The notes: a model not told the origin generated them from the sequence alone. Shown: positions 37,037-45,574, counted from the stretch's first letter. The stretch is DNA of 64,000 nucleotides from Pseudomonas sp. P8_241 (GCF_034008315.1 NZ_CP125377.1:1748001-1812000), one strand, 5' to 3'. Numbers and translations: made by a program.

Positions 37037-37345
37037 ATGAATGCACTAAGCCCCGTTATACGTCCCGCGCCGATCACGGCACATCTGACCCAACGCAATC
37101 CAAAAATCCTGCTTGGCGGTAAACATCAGCCGACGCTGTTGCGTTATCTCGATGGCTGGCCTCGTCGCACCGGCGGTCCTGCTGCGTTCCTGATCCAGTT
37201 TGTCGAAGATGGCGAATCCCTGGCGCGGTTCGCTAACGACAGTTTCGACCTGGCAGTGATTCAATCTCCCAGCCTCGAAGATGCGCCTGAAATGATCAGG
37301 CAGCTGACTCGCGTTGCCCGGCAAGGGTTGATTACCCGACGCTGA
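37037..37345 (+). CDS. small methyltransferase-like protein under the SAM-II riboswitch
   Basis: The 102-residue protein has no full catalytic domain. The C-terminal half, NDSFDLAVIQSPSLEDAPEM followed by IRQLTRVARQGLI, resembles the post-II and helix region of class I SAM-dependent methyltransferases (FDLvv...lrrv.r.GG). The glycine-rich SAM-binding motif I is absent. The N-terminal half (ITAHLTQRNPKILLGGKHQP) is unrecognised. Length and spacing give no sign of truncation at the stop. It could be a degenerate methyltransferase-fold regulator or a partner protein. The start ATG 37037 is chosen; an in-frame TTG at 37016 overlaps the Shine-Dalgarno. It is convergent with greB, two bases apart. 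Function unknown; a role linked to SAM or methionine is inferred from the leader. Confidence 0.72.
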   Translation: MNALSPVIRPAPITAHLTQRNPKILLGGKHQPTLLRYLDGWPRRTGGPAAFLIQFVEDGESLARFANDSFDLAVIQSPSLEDAPEMIRQLTRVARQGLITRR

Positions 37346-37347
37346 GG

Positions 37348-37845
37348 TTATGGGTACTCAATAGCCACGATGTATACGCATTGCTCGCCGGTCGGCGTCT
37401 GGACCCGTACTTCGGCGTCCAGGGCTTTGCCGATCAAGGCGCGAGCCAGTGGTGAGTCGATGCTGATCAGGCCCAGTTTGAGGTCCAGTTCATCCGGCCC
37501 GACAATGCGGTAGCGCGACTCTTTGCCGTCCTCGTCTTCAATCGTGACCCAGGCACCGAAATAGACCTTGTTCGGATCGCTGGGTTTTTCACTGACGACC
37601 TTGAGCGCTTCCAGGCGTTTGGTGAGAAAGCGTACGCGGCTGTCGATCTCGCGCAGCATTTTTTTGCCGTAGGTGTATTCGGCGTTCTCCGAGCGATCGC
37701 CCTGTGCCGCAGCCTCGCTGACCGACTGCGTTACTTGCGGTCGTCGAACGTGCCAGAGCTCATGAAACTCGGCGCGCATCCGCGCTTCACCTTCAGGGGT
37801 GATCAGCGCGGTACCGGCGGTGCGGGGAGGGCGATAACGGCTCAT
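37348..37845 (-). CDS. greB: transcription elongation factor GreB
   Basis: The 165-residue protein has an N-terminal coiled coil with [20 protein letters not shown], the tip region [20 protein letters not shown] carrying the acidic residues that reach the RNA polymerase active site, and a C-terminal FKBP-like domain ending [16 protein letters not shown]. The [17 protein letters not shown] segment and overall length indicate GreB rather than GreA. It stimulates transcript cleavage in backtracked RNA polymerase. It is the last gene of a - strand series with the ABC permease and ATPase upstream (35-base gap). Confidence 0.93.
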   Translation of the reverse strand: MSRYRPPRTAGTALITPEGEARMRAEFHELWHVRRPQVTQSVSEAAAQGDRSENAEYTYGKKMLREIDSRVRFLTKRLEALKVVSEKPSDPNKVYFGAWVTIEDEDGKESRYRIVGPDELDLKLGLISIDSPLARALIGKALDAEVRVQTPTGEQCVYIVAIEYP

Positions 37846-37879
37846 GGTGACTTCTTGTGATTAGGAGTGCTTGAGTTTA

Positions 37880-40384
37880 TCAACCCTCGCGCAGCACTGT
37901 CAGGGGGCTTGCGTTCAGCGCCCGGCGGGTGCCGAACACGCCGGCGCCACCAATCAGTATCGCGCCAATCAGCGGCAACACCAGCAGCCACGGATGCGGA
38001 TGCCAGGGCAGGTCGAATGCAAATCGGTAAAGCACCAGGCTCACGAGTTCCGAACCCAGCGCTGCCAGCAACCCGCTGACCGCCCCCAGCAAACCGAATT
38101 CGATTCGTCGCGCCTTGACCAGCAATTGCCGTTCCGCGCCCAGAGCCCGCAGTAATGCGCCTTGGCGAATGCGTTCATCGAGTGTCGCTTGCAGACCGGA
38201 AAACAACACCGCCATACCCGCCGCCAGCACAAACAGCAATACGTATTCCACCGCCAACGTGACTTGCGCGAGGATGCTGCGCAGCTGCGCCAGCAATGCC
38301 TCGACTTGCAAAATGGTCACTGCAGGGAACGACCGAGACAGGTCGACGATCTGCTGGTCATGTCCTGCCGACAGATAAAAACTGGTCAGGTAAGTCGCTG
38401 GCAGATCCTTCAAGGTCCCCGGCTGGAAGATCATGAAAAAGTTCGGCTGGAAATTGTCCCAGTTGATTTCTCGCAGGCTGGTGACTTTCGCCTCGCGATT
38501 GACCCCTCCGACCGTAAAGACCAGATGATCCCCCAGCTTGAGCTTCAGGCTTTCGGCGACTTTGCCCTCTACCGATACGCCGGGGATTTCATCGGGCGGT
38601 TGCTCCGGCCACCAGTTGCCGGCGGTGAGTTTGTTGCCTGCCGGCAGGTCCGCGGCCCAGGTCAGGCTCAGGTCACGCTGGATGGCCCGGTCACCCGCTG
38701 ATTCTTTGGTGACGATTTGCTGCACGGGCTCGCCGTTGATGCTGATCAGGCGCCCCGGCACCACCGGGTACAGCGGCGCCGATTGTGCTGACACGGCAAT
38801 CAGGCGATCGGTGAAGGCTTGTTTGTCTGCCGGCAGGATGTTCAGGGCGAAGTAGTTTGGAGCGTTTTTTGGCAATTGGTTTTGCCAGGTATCGAGCAGC
38901 TCGCCACGCAGCAGGGCGATCAACGCCATCGACAGCAGGATCAGGCCGAACGCCAGGGACTGACCGGCAGCGGCCTGCGGATGACGCAACAGTTGACCGA
39001 GGCCCAGACGCCACGGCAGGGAGGCGCGGGCCAGCATCCGTCGCAGACTTTGCAACAGCAGCAACAGCAATCCTCCCAGCACCAGTGCAGCAACCACGCC
39101 CCCGCCAAGCAATGCGAAGGTCAGCAGCAGATCCAGGCTCAGGCGCCACATGATCAGGGCAAGGGCACCCAGCGCCGCGCCGTAGACCATCCACGTACTG
39201 GAGGGAATCGGCAGCATGTCCCGACGCAACACCCGCAATGGCGGTACCCGACCCAAGGCAGCCAGCGGCGGCAGGGCGAAACCGGCCAGCGCCACGAGTC
39301 CGGTGCCGATCCCGGCGATGGCCGGAAACAGACCGCCCGGTGGCACGTCGGTCGGTAGCAAATCATGCAACAAGGCAAACAGCCCCAGCTGTGCCAGCCA
39401 ACCAATTGCGGCGCCGGTGAGGCTGGCGAGTAGTCCGAGCACGGTCAGTTGAAGGCTGAACAACACCAGGGTTTCCCGGCGTGACAGACCCAGACAACGC
39501 AGCAGTGCGCTGGCATCGAAACGGCGGGTCGCAAAACGCGTCGCCGACAGCGCCACCGCCACACCGGCCAGCAACACCGCCACCAGACTGGCCATGTTCA
39601 GGTAACGCTCTGCTTTGCCCAAGGCGCCGCCGATCTGCCGGTTGCCATCGCGGGCATCCTGGATGCGCTGATTGGCCGCCAGTCCGGGTTTGATCAATTG
39701 CCGATAGGTTTCCAGCGCTTCGGCATTGCCGCGCCAGAGTTCGCGGTAACTGACCCGACTGCCGGGCTGCACCACACCGGTGGCGGCAAGGTCGTCGAGG
39801 TTGATCAGCACCCGTGGTGTCAGGCTGTAGAAATTGCCGGCGCGGTCGGGTTCGTAAGTCAGCACGCGCGCCAGCTTCAGGGTTTTCATCCCGACATCGA
39901 CGCTGTCGCCGATCTTCAAGTCGAGCGCGGTCAGCAGCCGCGCTTCGACCCAGGCTTCCCCTTGTTTCGGCCCGCCGCCGGGCTCTTCCTGGGCGAACGG
40001 TGCGGGCGCGCTTTTCAGCTCACCACGTAGCGGATAGACGCTGTCCGCCGCTTTGATACTGGACAACTGGATGCCGGTATCGGTGGCGATGACGCTGGAG
40101 AACTCCACTACTTGTGCGTGTTTCAGCCCCAGATCGATGCCGCTTTTTATCTGTTCGGGGCGGGCCGGTGAGCTGCCCTCGAGCAGCAGGTCGGCGCCGA
40201 GGAACTCCGTGGCCCGCAACATCATGGCGCCGTTCAGGCGGGCGCCGAAGTAACCGATGGCGGTACTCGCGGCCACGGCCACCAGCAGGGCAAAAAACAA
40301 TACGCGCAATTCACCGGCGCGGGCGTCGCGCAGCAATTGTCGGATGGCGAGACTGAACAGGCGCAACAGCGGCAGGCGTGCCAT
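37880..40384 (-). CDS. ABC transporter permease, FtsX family (YbbP-like)
   Basis: The 834-residue inner-membrane protein has two FtsX-type permease units, with membrane helices at the N-terminus (about 25-45), three around 255-360, a central group (about 400-500), and three at the C-terminus (about 715-825). Large periplasmic domains lie between. [20 protein letters not shown] and [20 protein letters not shown] are typical. In E. coli the same gene trio (tesA, ybbA, ybbP) exists; substrate unknown, possibly lipid or lipoprotein release. The ATG at 40384 overlaps the stop of the ATPase gene; TTG 40387 is a less likely start. Together with the next gene it forms the transporter. Confidence 0.9.
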   Translation of the reverse strand: MARLPLLRLFSLAIRQLLRDARAGELRVLFFALLVAVAASTAIGYFGARLNGAMMLRATEFLGADLLLEGSSPARPEQIKSGIDLGLKHAQVVEFSSVIATDTGIQLSSIKAADSVYPLRGELKSAPAPFAQEEPGGGPKQGEAWVEARLLTALDLKIGDSVDVGMKTLKLARVLTYEPDRAGNFYSLTPRVLINLDDLAATGVVQPGSRVSYRELWRGNAEALETYRQLIKPGLAANQRIQDARDGNRQIGGALGKAERYLNMASLVAVLLAGVAVALSATRFATRRFDASALLRCLGLSRRETLVLFSLQLTVLGLLASLTGAAIGWLAQLGLFALLHDLLPTDVPPGGLFPAIAGIGTGLVALAGFALPPLAALGRVPPLRVLRRDMLPIPSSTWMVYGAALGALALIMWRLSLDLLLTFALLGGGVVAALVLGGLLLLLLQSLRRMLARASLPWRLGLGQLLRHPQAAAGQSLAFGLILLSMALIALLRGELLDTWQNQLPKNAPNYFALNILPADKQAFTDRLIAVSAQSAPLYPVVPGRLISINGEPVQQIVTKESAGDRAIQRDLSLTWAADLPAGNKLTAGNWWPEQPPDEIPGVSVEGKVAESLKLKLGDHLVFTVGGVNREAKVTSLREINWDNFQPNFFMIFQPGTLKDLPATYLTSFYLSAGHDQQIVDLSRSFPAVTILQVEALLAQLRSILAQVTLAVEYVLLFVLAAGMAVLFSGLQATLDERIRQGALLRALGAERQLLVKARRIEFGLLGAVSGLLAALGSELVSLVLYRFAFDLPWHPHPWLLVLPLIGAILIGGAGVFGTRRALNASPLTVLREG

Positions 40385-41067
40385 CAAGGCTCCAGAGGGG
40401 CGACCAGCAGGCCGGCTTCAAGTCGGATCAGGCGCCGGCAGCGATGGGCCAGGCGTTCGTCGTGGGTCACCAGCACCAGAGTCGTGCCGCGTTCCTGGTT
40501 AAGTTCGAACAGCAGGTCGCTGATGCGCTCGCCGGTGTGGCTGTCGAGGTTGCCGGTGGGTTCGTCGGCAAAAAGCACATCGGGCTCGGCGGCAAACGCC
40601 CGGGCGATTGCCACGCGCTGCTGTTCACCCCCGGAGAGCTGGCGTGGCGAGTGGGTAAGGCGTTGACCGAGTCCAACCCGTTGCAGCAACTCCGTGGCGC
40701 GGCTGCGGGCGTCTTTGCGGCCATCGAGCTCCAGCGGCAGCATGACGTTTTCCAGGGCGTTGAGGCTGTCGAGCAGTTGAAACGACTGAAAGACAAATCC
40801 CACATGCTCGGCGCGAATGCGTGCGCGCTGGTCCTCGTCGAGCTTGCTCAGGCCTTGACCGGCAAGTGTCACTTCACCACTGCTGGGCAGGTCGAGACCA
40901 GCGAGCAGGCCGAGGAGGGTGGATTTGCCGGAACCGGATGCGCCGACGATGGCCAGGCTGTCGCCCTTGTTCAGTTCCAGGCTGAGTTCGTGCAGGATGG
41001 TCAGTTCACCTTCCGCGCTGGGAACCACTTTGCTAAGGTTCTTCGCGGTGAGAATGCTTGCGCCCAT
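40384..41067 (-). CDS. ABC transporter ATP-binding protein (YbbA/LolD-like)
   Basis: This 227-residue nucleotide-binding subunit has Walker [10 protein letters not shown] (about residues 43-51), Q-loop FQSFQLL, signature [14 protein letters not shown], Walker B VLFADEPT and the H-loop Val-Thr-His-Asp. It belongs to the MacB/LolD-type ATPases that partner FtsX-like permeases, here the overlapping gene downstream. The start at 41067 ([11 protein letters not shown]) is the natural one; the long frame upstream to 41481 is antisense to tesA. It is divergent from tesA with only ten bases between the start codons. Confidence 0.92.
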   Translation of the reverse strand: MGASILTAKNLSKVVPSAEGELTILHELSLELNKGDSLAIVGASGSGKSTLLGLLAGLDLPSSGEVTLAGQGLSKLDEDQRARIRAEHVGFVFQSFQLLDSLNALENVMLPLELDGRKDARSRATELLQRVGLGQRLTHSPRQLSGGEQQRVAIARAFAAEPDVLFADEPTGNLDSHTGERISDLLFELNQERGTTLVLVTHDERLAHRCRRLIRLEAGLLVAPLEP

Positions 41068-41077
41068 GGAGAATCCG

Positions 41078-41683
41078 ATGCGTGTGTGGTTTTTGAGTGC
41101 TGGCCTGGCCTTGATGTGCATGGCCCAGAACGCAGCGGCGGGTACTGTCCTGATCGTTGGCGATAGTATCAGCGCCGGTTTCGGACTGGATACCCGGCTG
41201 GGGTGGGTGTCGTTGCTCGAGCAACGGCTCAAGCGTGAAGGTTTCGACGATAAAGTCGTCAACGCGTCCATCAGTGGCGACACCAGTGCCGGAGGCCAGG
41301 CGCGGCTGCCGGCGCTGCTTGCAGAGCATAAGCCGGAGCTGGTTGTCCTGGAGTTGGGCGGCAATGACGGCCTGCGTGGATTGCTGCCAACACAATTGCA
41401 ACAAAATCTTGCGTCGATGATCGACAGCTCCCGGGCCAGCGGTGCCAAGGTGTTGCTGCTGGGCATGCAATTGCCACCCAATTATGGTGCGCGTTACACC
41501 CAGGCCTTCGCCGAGGTTTACAGCAATCTGGCCGATGAAAAGAAAATCCCCCTGGTGCCCTTTTTTCTCGACGGTGTGGGTGGTCACCCGGATCTGATGC
41601 AGGCCGACGGCATCCACCCGGCAGCCGGGGCCCAGGACAAGTTGCTGGAAAATGTCTGGCCTACTCTAAAACCGCTGTTATGA
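41078..41683 (+). CDS. tesA: acyl-CoA thioesterase I / arylesterase TesA
   Basis: The 201-residue SGNH hydrolase has a signal peptide (RVWFLSAGLALMCMAQNAAA) and is periplasmic. The conserved blocks are GDSISAGFG with Ser30, ISGDTSAGG, LGGNDGLRG and DGIHPAAGAQ with Asp177/His180. TesA acts as thioesterase, esterase and lysophospholipase. ATG 41078 with GGAG six bases upstream is used; an in-frame ATG at 41066 would overlap the divergent ATPase start. The divergent arrangement with the ABC genes is conserved from E. coli to Pseudomonas. Confidence 0.95.
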   Translation: MRVWFLSAGLALMCMAQNAAAGTVLIVGDSISAGFGLDTRLGWVSLLEQRLKREGFDDKVVNASISGDTSAGGQARLPALLAEHKPELVVLELGGNDGLRGLLPTQLQQNLASMIDSSRASGAKVLLLGMQLPPNYGARYTQAFAEVYSNLADEKKIPLVPFFLDGVGGHPDLMQADGIHPAAGAQDKLLENVWPTLKPLL

Positions 41684-41739
41684 CGCTTTTCTAGTAGCAG
41701 GCTTTCGGCTAAGGTGGCGCCCCCGATTTGGAGCCCCCG

Positions 41740-42033
41740 ATGCCGCGTCCCGCCTGGTCACTATTTTCCTATCAACTGATCGAGCCTGACGAACAGCTGG
41801 ATCTGTTCGCCTGTCAGGAAGTGCGGGTGCATCTGGTGACCCGTCAGCTGGAACTGGGCGGGTCGGCGGACCGGACGCTGTGCGGCAGTCTGTTGCCTGC
41901 GCAACCGCGTTGGTCGAGTGTTGATCGGCGGGTGTTTCAGGATCAGCGGTTGTGTTCGTTGTGTCGGGCGATTCTTGAGTCGCAGAAGCGGGGCACGTCA
42001 CCGATCTGGCCTGAATTGCGGTTTGAGCTTTAA
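41740..42033 (+). CDS. conserved hypothetical protein
   Basis: The 97-residue protein reads MPRPAWSLFSYQLIEPDEQL and later VTRQLELGGSADRTLCGSLL, with a C-terminal CSLCRAILESQKRG that contains a C-x-x-C pair. There is no signal peptide or membrane segment. The domain is not recognised. The start is ATG 41740 with GGAG upstream; a start 12 bases earlier is possible. The Cys pair with a third Cys (TLCGS) could bind a metal, but this is speculative. It lies between tesA and a large repeat region and is probably monocistronic. Confidence 0.65.
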   Translation: MPRPAWSLFSYQLIEPDEQLDLFACQEVRVHLVTRQLELGGSADRTLCGSLLPAQPRWSSVDRRVFQDQRLCSLCRAILESQKRGTSPIWPELRFEL

Positions 42034-42099
42034 TCCGTCAGGAGTCCAGGAGTCCAGTAGTCCAGGCGGCCTGATAGCCGACCTGCCTTTGGTTGGTCG

Positions 42100-42452
42100 A
42101 GTACATATCCATTCCTGCGGTAACGGCGGCTTGTGGTTTCGCCCTTACGGCGAGTCACTTTTTTTACAAGCGCCTAAAAAAAGTAACCAAAAAAACGCTC
42201 GCCCCGAGCGTCCGGCCCCTCGCTTAGGCTCGGCGTTCCTTCGCTCCGGTATTCATCCGGGGTCATCGCCTCCGGTCGGCTTCGCTTCGACCTCCTCTCG
42301 ATGTGTTCGACTGCGTCGAACGGCGCTGCGCGCCTACTCCCGGATGAACACCTCCACTCAGCCTCCCGAAGGGGCGGGTGGATCAAGATCAAGAGCTGCA
42401 GGCGAGCTAACGCTCGGCCTGTTGAGTGGTGGAAAGCAGGGGGTGATGCCCC
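42100..42452. repeat. dispersed Pseudomonas intergenic element
   Basis: The stretch has no gene but shows an organised pattern: GGTTTCGCCCTTACGGCGAG, then CACTTTTTTTACAAGCGCCT and AAAAAAAGTAACCAAAAAAA. Next come several short GC-rich palindromic modules (GCTCGCCCCGAGC, TCGACTGCGTCGA, CGGCGCTGCGCGCC) and GGGGCGGGTGGATCAAGATC. Comparable blocks recur many times in fluorescent Pseudomonas genomes as far as I recall, so this is called a dispersed element rather than a degraded gene. It directly precedes the 69-bp tandem array. Confidence 0.6.
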
Positions 42453-42458
42453 AATCCG

Positions 42459-43045
42459 TGTAGGAGCTGGCCTGCCAGCGAAGACGGCCTGCCGGCCGAC
42501 CTGAATCTTGCCGATGCCCCCAATCCCTGTAGGAGCGAGCCTGCTCGCGATGGCGGCCTGCCAGCCGACCTGAATCTTACGGATATACCCAATCCCTGTA
42601 GGAGCTGGCCTGCCAGCCGACCTGAATCTTACTGTTATACCCAATCCCTGTAGGAGCTGGCCTGCCAGCGAAGACGGCCTGCCAGCCGACCTGAATCTTA
42701 CGGATATACCCAATCCCTGTAGGAGCTGGCCTGCCAGCGAAGACGGCCTGCCAGCCGACCTGAACCTTACGGATATACCCAATCCCTGTAGGAGCTGGCT
42801 TGCCAGCGAAGACGGCCAGCCCGCCGACCTGAACCTTACGGAATTACCCAATCCCTGTAGGAGCTGGCCTGCCAGCGAAGACGGCCTGCCAGCCGACCTG
42901 AACCTTACGGATTTACCCAATCCCTGTAGGAGCTGGCTTGCCAGCGAAGACGGCCTGCCAGCCGACCTGAACCTTACGGATATACCCAATCCCTGTAGGA
43001 GCTGGCTTGCCAGCGATGTCAGCCTGCCAGCCGAGCCGATTTTGC
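42459..43045. repeat. nine-unit tandem REP array, 69-bp period
   Basis: Units start at 42459, 42528, 42597, 42649, 42718, 42787, 42856, 42925 and 42994. All are 69 bases except the third (52, missing the second half of the palindrome) and the last, which decays. Each has TGTAGGAGCTGGCCTGCCAG, then CGAAGACGGCCTGCCAGCCG, ACCTGAA[TC]CTTACGGATAT and ACCCAATCCC. The TGTAGGAGC head is the Pseudomonas REP core. Unit 2 carries the classical GAGCCTGCTCGCGATGG form, the others GCTGGC[CT]TGCCAGCGAAG. The array reads through on the - strand as a 23-residue protein repeat because 69 is divisible by three; that frame is not considered a gene. Confidence 0.93.
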
Positions 43046-43210
43046 AGAGGTACCAGATCAACGGCTCGCAGCCTCGCTTCGCCGACAGCTGCTACGGGAA
43101 GTGTGTAGGAACCCACAGCACAAAACCGCCTTGCATCGCCTGCAATCGGGCGATCTCCCCGAAATAACAGACAGCGGTGTACAATCGCGTTCTTATACCC
43201 CCTGTTGATC

Positions 43211-44200
43211 ATGCGAAGGATTTTCCGGATGTTGCCGCGCTTTCCCGCCGTCACCCGCTGCCTGACCCTTGCCGCCCTGTGTGTGGCCGGTCCTGCTGCA
43301 GCCTTGGAGCTGCCTCTACCACCGCCCGGTGAAGACATCGTCGGTCAAGTGCAAGTGATCAAGGCCAAGTACGAAGATACCTTCGCTGACCTTGGCACCA
43401 CTTACGATCTGGGTTACACGGAAATGGTCGCGGCCAACCCGGGTGTCGACCCATGGTTGCCGGGTGCCGGTACCGAAATCATTCTGCCAACGCGCTTCAT
43501 CCTGCCGCCGGGCCCGCGTGAAGGCATCGTGATCAACCTCGCCGAATACCGCCTCTACTACTTCCCTAAAGGCCGGAACGTCGTCTACACCTTCCCGCTG
43601 GGTATCGGTCGTGAAGGCTGGGGTTCGCCGATTGCCCATACCAGCATCACCGCCAAGACACCGAACCCGACCTGGACGCCTCCAGCGTCGATCAAGGCCG
43701 AGCACGCCGCCGATGGTGATCCGCTGCCCAATGTCGTGCCGGCGGGTCCAGACAACCCGCTGGGGCCGTTCAAATTCACGTTGGGTACGCCGGGCTACCT
43801 GATTCACGGTTCGAACAAAAAGTTCGGCATCGGCATGCGCACCAGCCACGGCTGCTTCCGCATGTTCAACAACAACGTGCTGGAAATGGCGGGCATGGTG
43901 CCGGTCGGCACGTCGGTAAGGATCATCAACGACTCCTACAAGTTCGGCGTCAGTGGCGGCAAGGTTTACCTGGAAGCGCACACACCGCTGGACGACAAGG
44001 GCAACCCGTCGGTGGTCGACAAGCATACTGCCGTGATCAACGCGATGCTCAAGCGTGAAGACATTACCAACAACCTGCGCATGAACTGGGATGTGGTGCG
44101 CGATGTTGTCGCTGCCGAAGACGGCCTGCCGGTGGAAATCGGCGTGCCGAGTGGTACCGCTCCGATGGTGTCGAGCGCACCTCTCGATCCACTGCAGTAA
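43211..44200 (+). CDS. L,D-transpeptidase (ErfK/YbiS/YcfS/YnhG family)
   Basis: The 329-residue periplasmic protein has an N-terminal signal peptide (FPAVTRCLTLAALCVAGPAA) and a LysM-like segment (about 40-95, with YDLGYTEMVAANPGVDPWLP). The YkuD catalytic domain (about 100-240) has the signature HGSNKKFGIGMRTSHGCFRM, in which the Cys of SHGC is the nucleophile. These enzymes form 3-3 crosslinks in peptidoglycan or attach Lpp-type lipoproteins to it. An OprI/Lpp-type lipoprotein gene lies immediately downstream on the other strand, so anchoring of OprI is an attractive but unproven role. ATG 43211 is used; TTG 43205 is in frame but weaker. Confidence 0.93.
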   Translation: MRRIFRMLPRFPAVTRCLTLAALCVAGPAAALELPLPPPGEDIVGQVQVIKAKYEDTFADLGTTYDLGYTEMVAANPGVDPWLPGAGTEIILPTRFILPPGPREGIVINLAEYRLYYFPKGRNVVYTFPLGIGREGWGSPIAHTSITAKTPNPTWTPPASIKAEHAADGDPLPNVVPAGPDNPLGPFKFTLGTPGYLIHGSNKKFGIGMRTSHGCFRMFNNNVLEMAGMVPVGTSVRIINDSYKFGVSGGKVYLEAHTPLDDKGNPSVVDKHTAVINAMLKREDITNNLRMNWDVVRDVVAAEDGLPVEIGVPSGTAPMVSSAPLDPLQ

Positions 44201-44211
44201 GGCTTGAAGGG

Positions 44212-44246
44212 AACCCGTCGACGCAGGCCGCGTCGGCGGGTTTTTT
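44212..44246 (+). terminator. intrinsic terminator after the L,D-transpeptidase gene
   Basis: AACCCGTCGACG and CGTCGGCGGGTT form a long imperfect stem (about 44212-44242) closed by a T-run (44241-44246), twelve bases past the stop. Confidence 0.85.
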
Positions 44247-44270
44247 ATTGCCCGCAGAAACACCAGGCAA

Positions 44271-44302
44271 TAAAAAAGCCGACCCAAAAAATGGGTCGGC
44301 TT
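44271..44302 (-). terminator. intrinsic terminator of oprI
   Basis: AAGCCGACCC (44276-44285), loop AAAAAAT, GGGTCGGCTT (44293-44302): a perfect 10-bp stem. On the - strand it is followed by T6 (complement of 44272-44277). It lies 22 bases after the oprI stop. Confidence 0.92.
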
Positions 44303-44323
44303 AATAACAATCCCGAGGGATTA

Positions 44324-44575
44324 TTACTTGCGGCTAGCTTTTTCCAGCATGCGCAGAGCACGCTCGTTAGCTTCGTCAGCAGTCTGTTGTGCTTTTTGAG
44401 CAGCAGCCAGAGCTTCATCAGCTTTACGGTAAGCTTCGTCTGCACGAGCCTGGGAGCGAGCTGCTGCGTCTTCAGTAGCGGTCAGACGTGCTTCGGTTTC
44501 TTTCGATGCGCTGCTGCAACCGGTAGCCAGAACTGCGGCCAGAGCCAGAGCAGAGAATTTCAGAACGTTGTTCAT
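44324..44575 (-). CDS. oprI: major outer membrane lipoprotein OprI (Lpp-like)
   Basis: The 83-residue lipoprotein has a signal peptide [20 protein letters not shown] with the lipobox ATGC (Cys20), and a heptad-repeat helix ([40 protein letters not shown]). It ends in LEKASRK, whose terminal Lys is the residue coupled to peptidoglycan in this family. It is the most abundant Pseudomonas outer-membrane lipoprotein and links membrane to cell wall. The start at 44575 with GGGGAAC upstream is used. It is monocistronic with its own strong terminator. Confidence 0.96.
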   Translation of the reverse strand: MNNVLKFSALALAAVLATGCSSASKETEARLTATEDAAARSQARADEAYRKADEALAAAQKAQQTADEANERALRMLEKASRK

Positions 44576-45214
44576 CGTGTTCCCCTTCAAGGACTTTCTA
44601 TTAAGTAGCTATCTCCTCAGCATGAGGAAATAGCCGGCGTACATACTACCCATTACTTGTAGTAAGTAAAACTGACATGAAGCAAGAAGCAAAAAAAATT
44701 GTAGGCGTTGATGCTTTTTCGAGCAACTTTTAACTGCAATGTTTAAAAAATATCCAGCCGCAAGGCCCGATCCTGAGCGAGCCGCTGCGGAAAAGTTCCT
44801 CATTCCCAGTGCTCTTTTTTTCAGTCTTGGCTAAAGTCTGCCTATATGGGTTCGTCTACACTTTTGTTCGGGTTTTGCGCAGCAGCTCTCATATCTTTCT
44901 CCATATTCAGGTGACTTTAACAACGGGCGCTCGTCTTAAGTCTCAACATCCGGCAATGTTCAGGCTTTCGACCTTGGCAATCTTGGGTCGAGCCTTTCCT
45001 GCGTGACCCTGAGCAGCACCCGTCAACTTGCGTAATGACGAGCGTACCTTGAGCATTTCGGGCAATGGTGCCTACTATTTGTACGTGCTCGGCAGCGCGA
45101 GATCGGTGCGGTTCTTCTCGGTGTCCATTCAGGCACGGGGTGGCGTAGATGTTCCTTCGCCGGAAAAACATCGGTAAGGTAGGGGTCAGAATTTCAGACC
45201 CGCGAGGAGTAGTG
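44576..45214. other. 640-base intergenic region between oprI and the acetyltransferase gene
   Basis: No gene is supported. The first 200 bases are AT-rich and should contain the oprI promoter and leader on the - strand; no consensus boxes with good spacing could be fixed. Farther on, the - strand between 44930 and 45140 reads protein-like across two frames (VQIVGTIARNAQGTLVITQV in one, GAAQGHAGKARPKIAKVES in the next), suggesting a broken small gene or chance. A 16-codon frame at about 44900 on the - strand has a GGAG upstream. Confidence 0.4.
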
Positions 45215-45502
45215 ATGAGCGAGGCGTTGTCCATCCACCATGACCAGGCTGGTCATCAGTTCGAGACCAATGTGGACGGTCATCGTGCCTATCTGACCTA
45301 TATGGATCTGGGGAAACAGACCCTGGATATCTATCGCACCTTCGTGCCCAACGCATTGCGTGGTCGTGGCATAGCAGCAGCCTTGACCGAGAAGGCGCTG
45401 GAGTACGCCGAGGAAATGGGCTACACCGTCATTCCTTCGTGCTCCTACGTCGAGCGCTATATGGAGCGTCACCAGCGGCACGCGGCCAAGCTGAGCCAGT
45501 GA
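45215..45502 (+). CDS. YjdJ-type N-acetyltransferase (GNAT-like)
   Basis: The 95-residue single-domain protein belongs to the short GCN5-related group (YjdJ/NATD1). It has YLTYMDLGKQTLDIYRTFVP, the CoA-binding NALRGRGIAAALTEKALEYA with the R-x-x-G-x-G/A motif, and GYTVIPSCSYVERYMERH at the end. The acceptor is unknown. ATG 45215 with CGAGGAG six bases upstream is certain. A longer frame from 45149 has no ribosome-binding site. It is followed by a bidirectional terminator shared with the convergent DAHP synthase gene. Confidence 0.88.
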   Translation: MSEALSIHHDQAGHQFETNVDGHRAYLTYMDLGKQTLDIYRTFVPNALRGRGIAAALTEKALEYAEEMGYTVIPSCSYVERYMERHQRHAAKLSQ

Positions 45503-45523
45503 CCCGGAGTAAAACGAACGCAT

Positions 45524-45556
45524 AAAAAAACGCCGGGTTCAGCCCGGCGTTTTTTT
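45524..45556. terminator. bidirectional intrinsic terminator
   Basis: AAAAAAACGCCGGG, loop, CCCGGCGTTTTTTT: a perfect stem CGCCGGG (45531-45537) with CCCGGCG (45543-45549) and A- and T-runs on both sides. It ends the acetyltransferase gene on + and the DAHP synthase gene on -. Confidence 0.95.
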
Positions 45557-45574
45557 GTCTGCGGCAAACGGCGA

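Noticed and set aside
40384..41481. Longer version of the ABC ATPase starting at 41481
   Set aside because: The extra 138 codons are antisense to tesA; the conserved ATPase begins at 41067.
42459..43045. CRISPR-like regularly spaced repeat
   Set aside because: Whole units including the 'spacers' are repeated, the core is a REP palindrome, and no cas genes are present.
42174..43061. 295-codon open frame on the - strand made of 23-residue repeats (SVRFRSAGRPSSLAGQLLQ-like)
   Set aside because: It is the direct translation of the 69-bp REP array; frame is kept only because 69 is a multiple of three. No start context, and REP units occur non-coding elsewhere in the window.
43316..44287. 323-codon - strand frame opposite the L,D-transpeptidase gene
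   Set aside because: Shadow frame with His/Arg/Val bias; the + strand gene has a complete catalytic signature and signal peptide.
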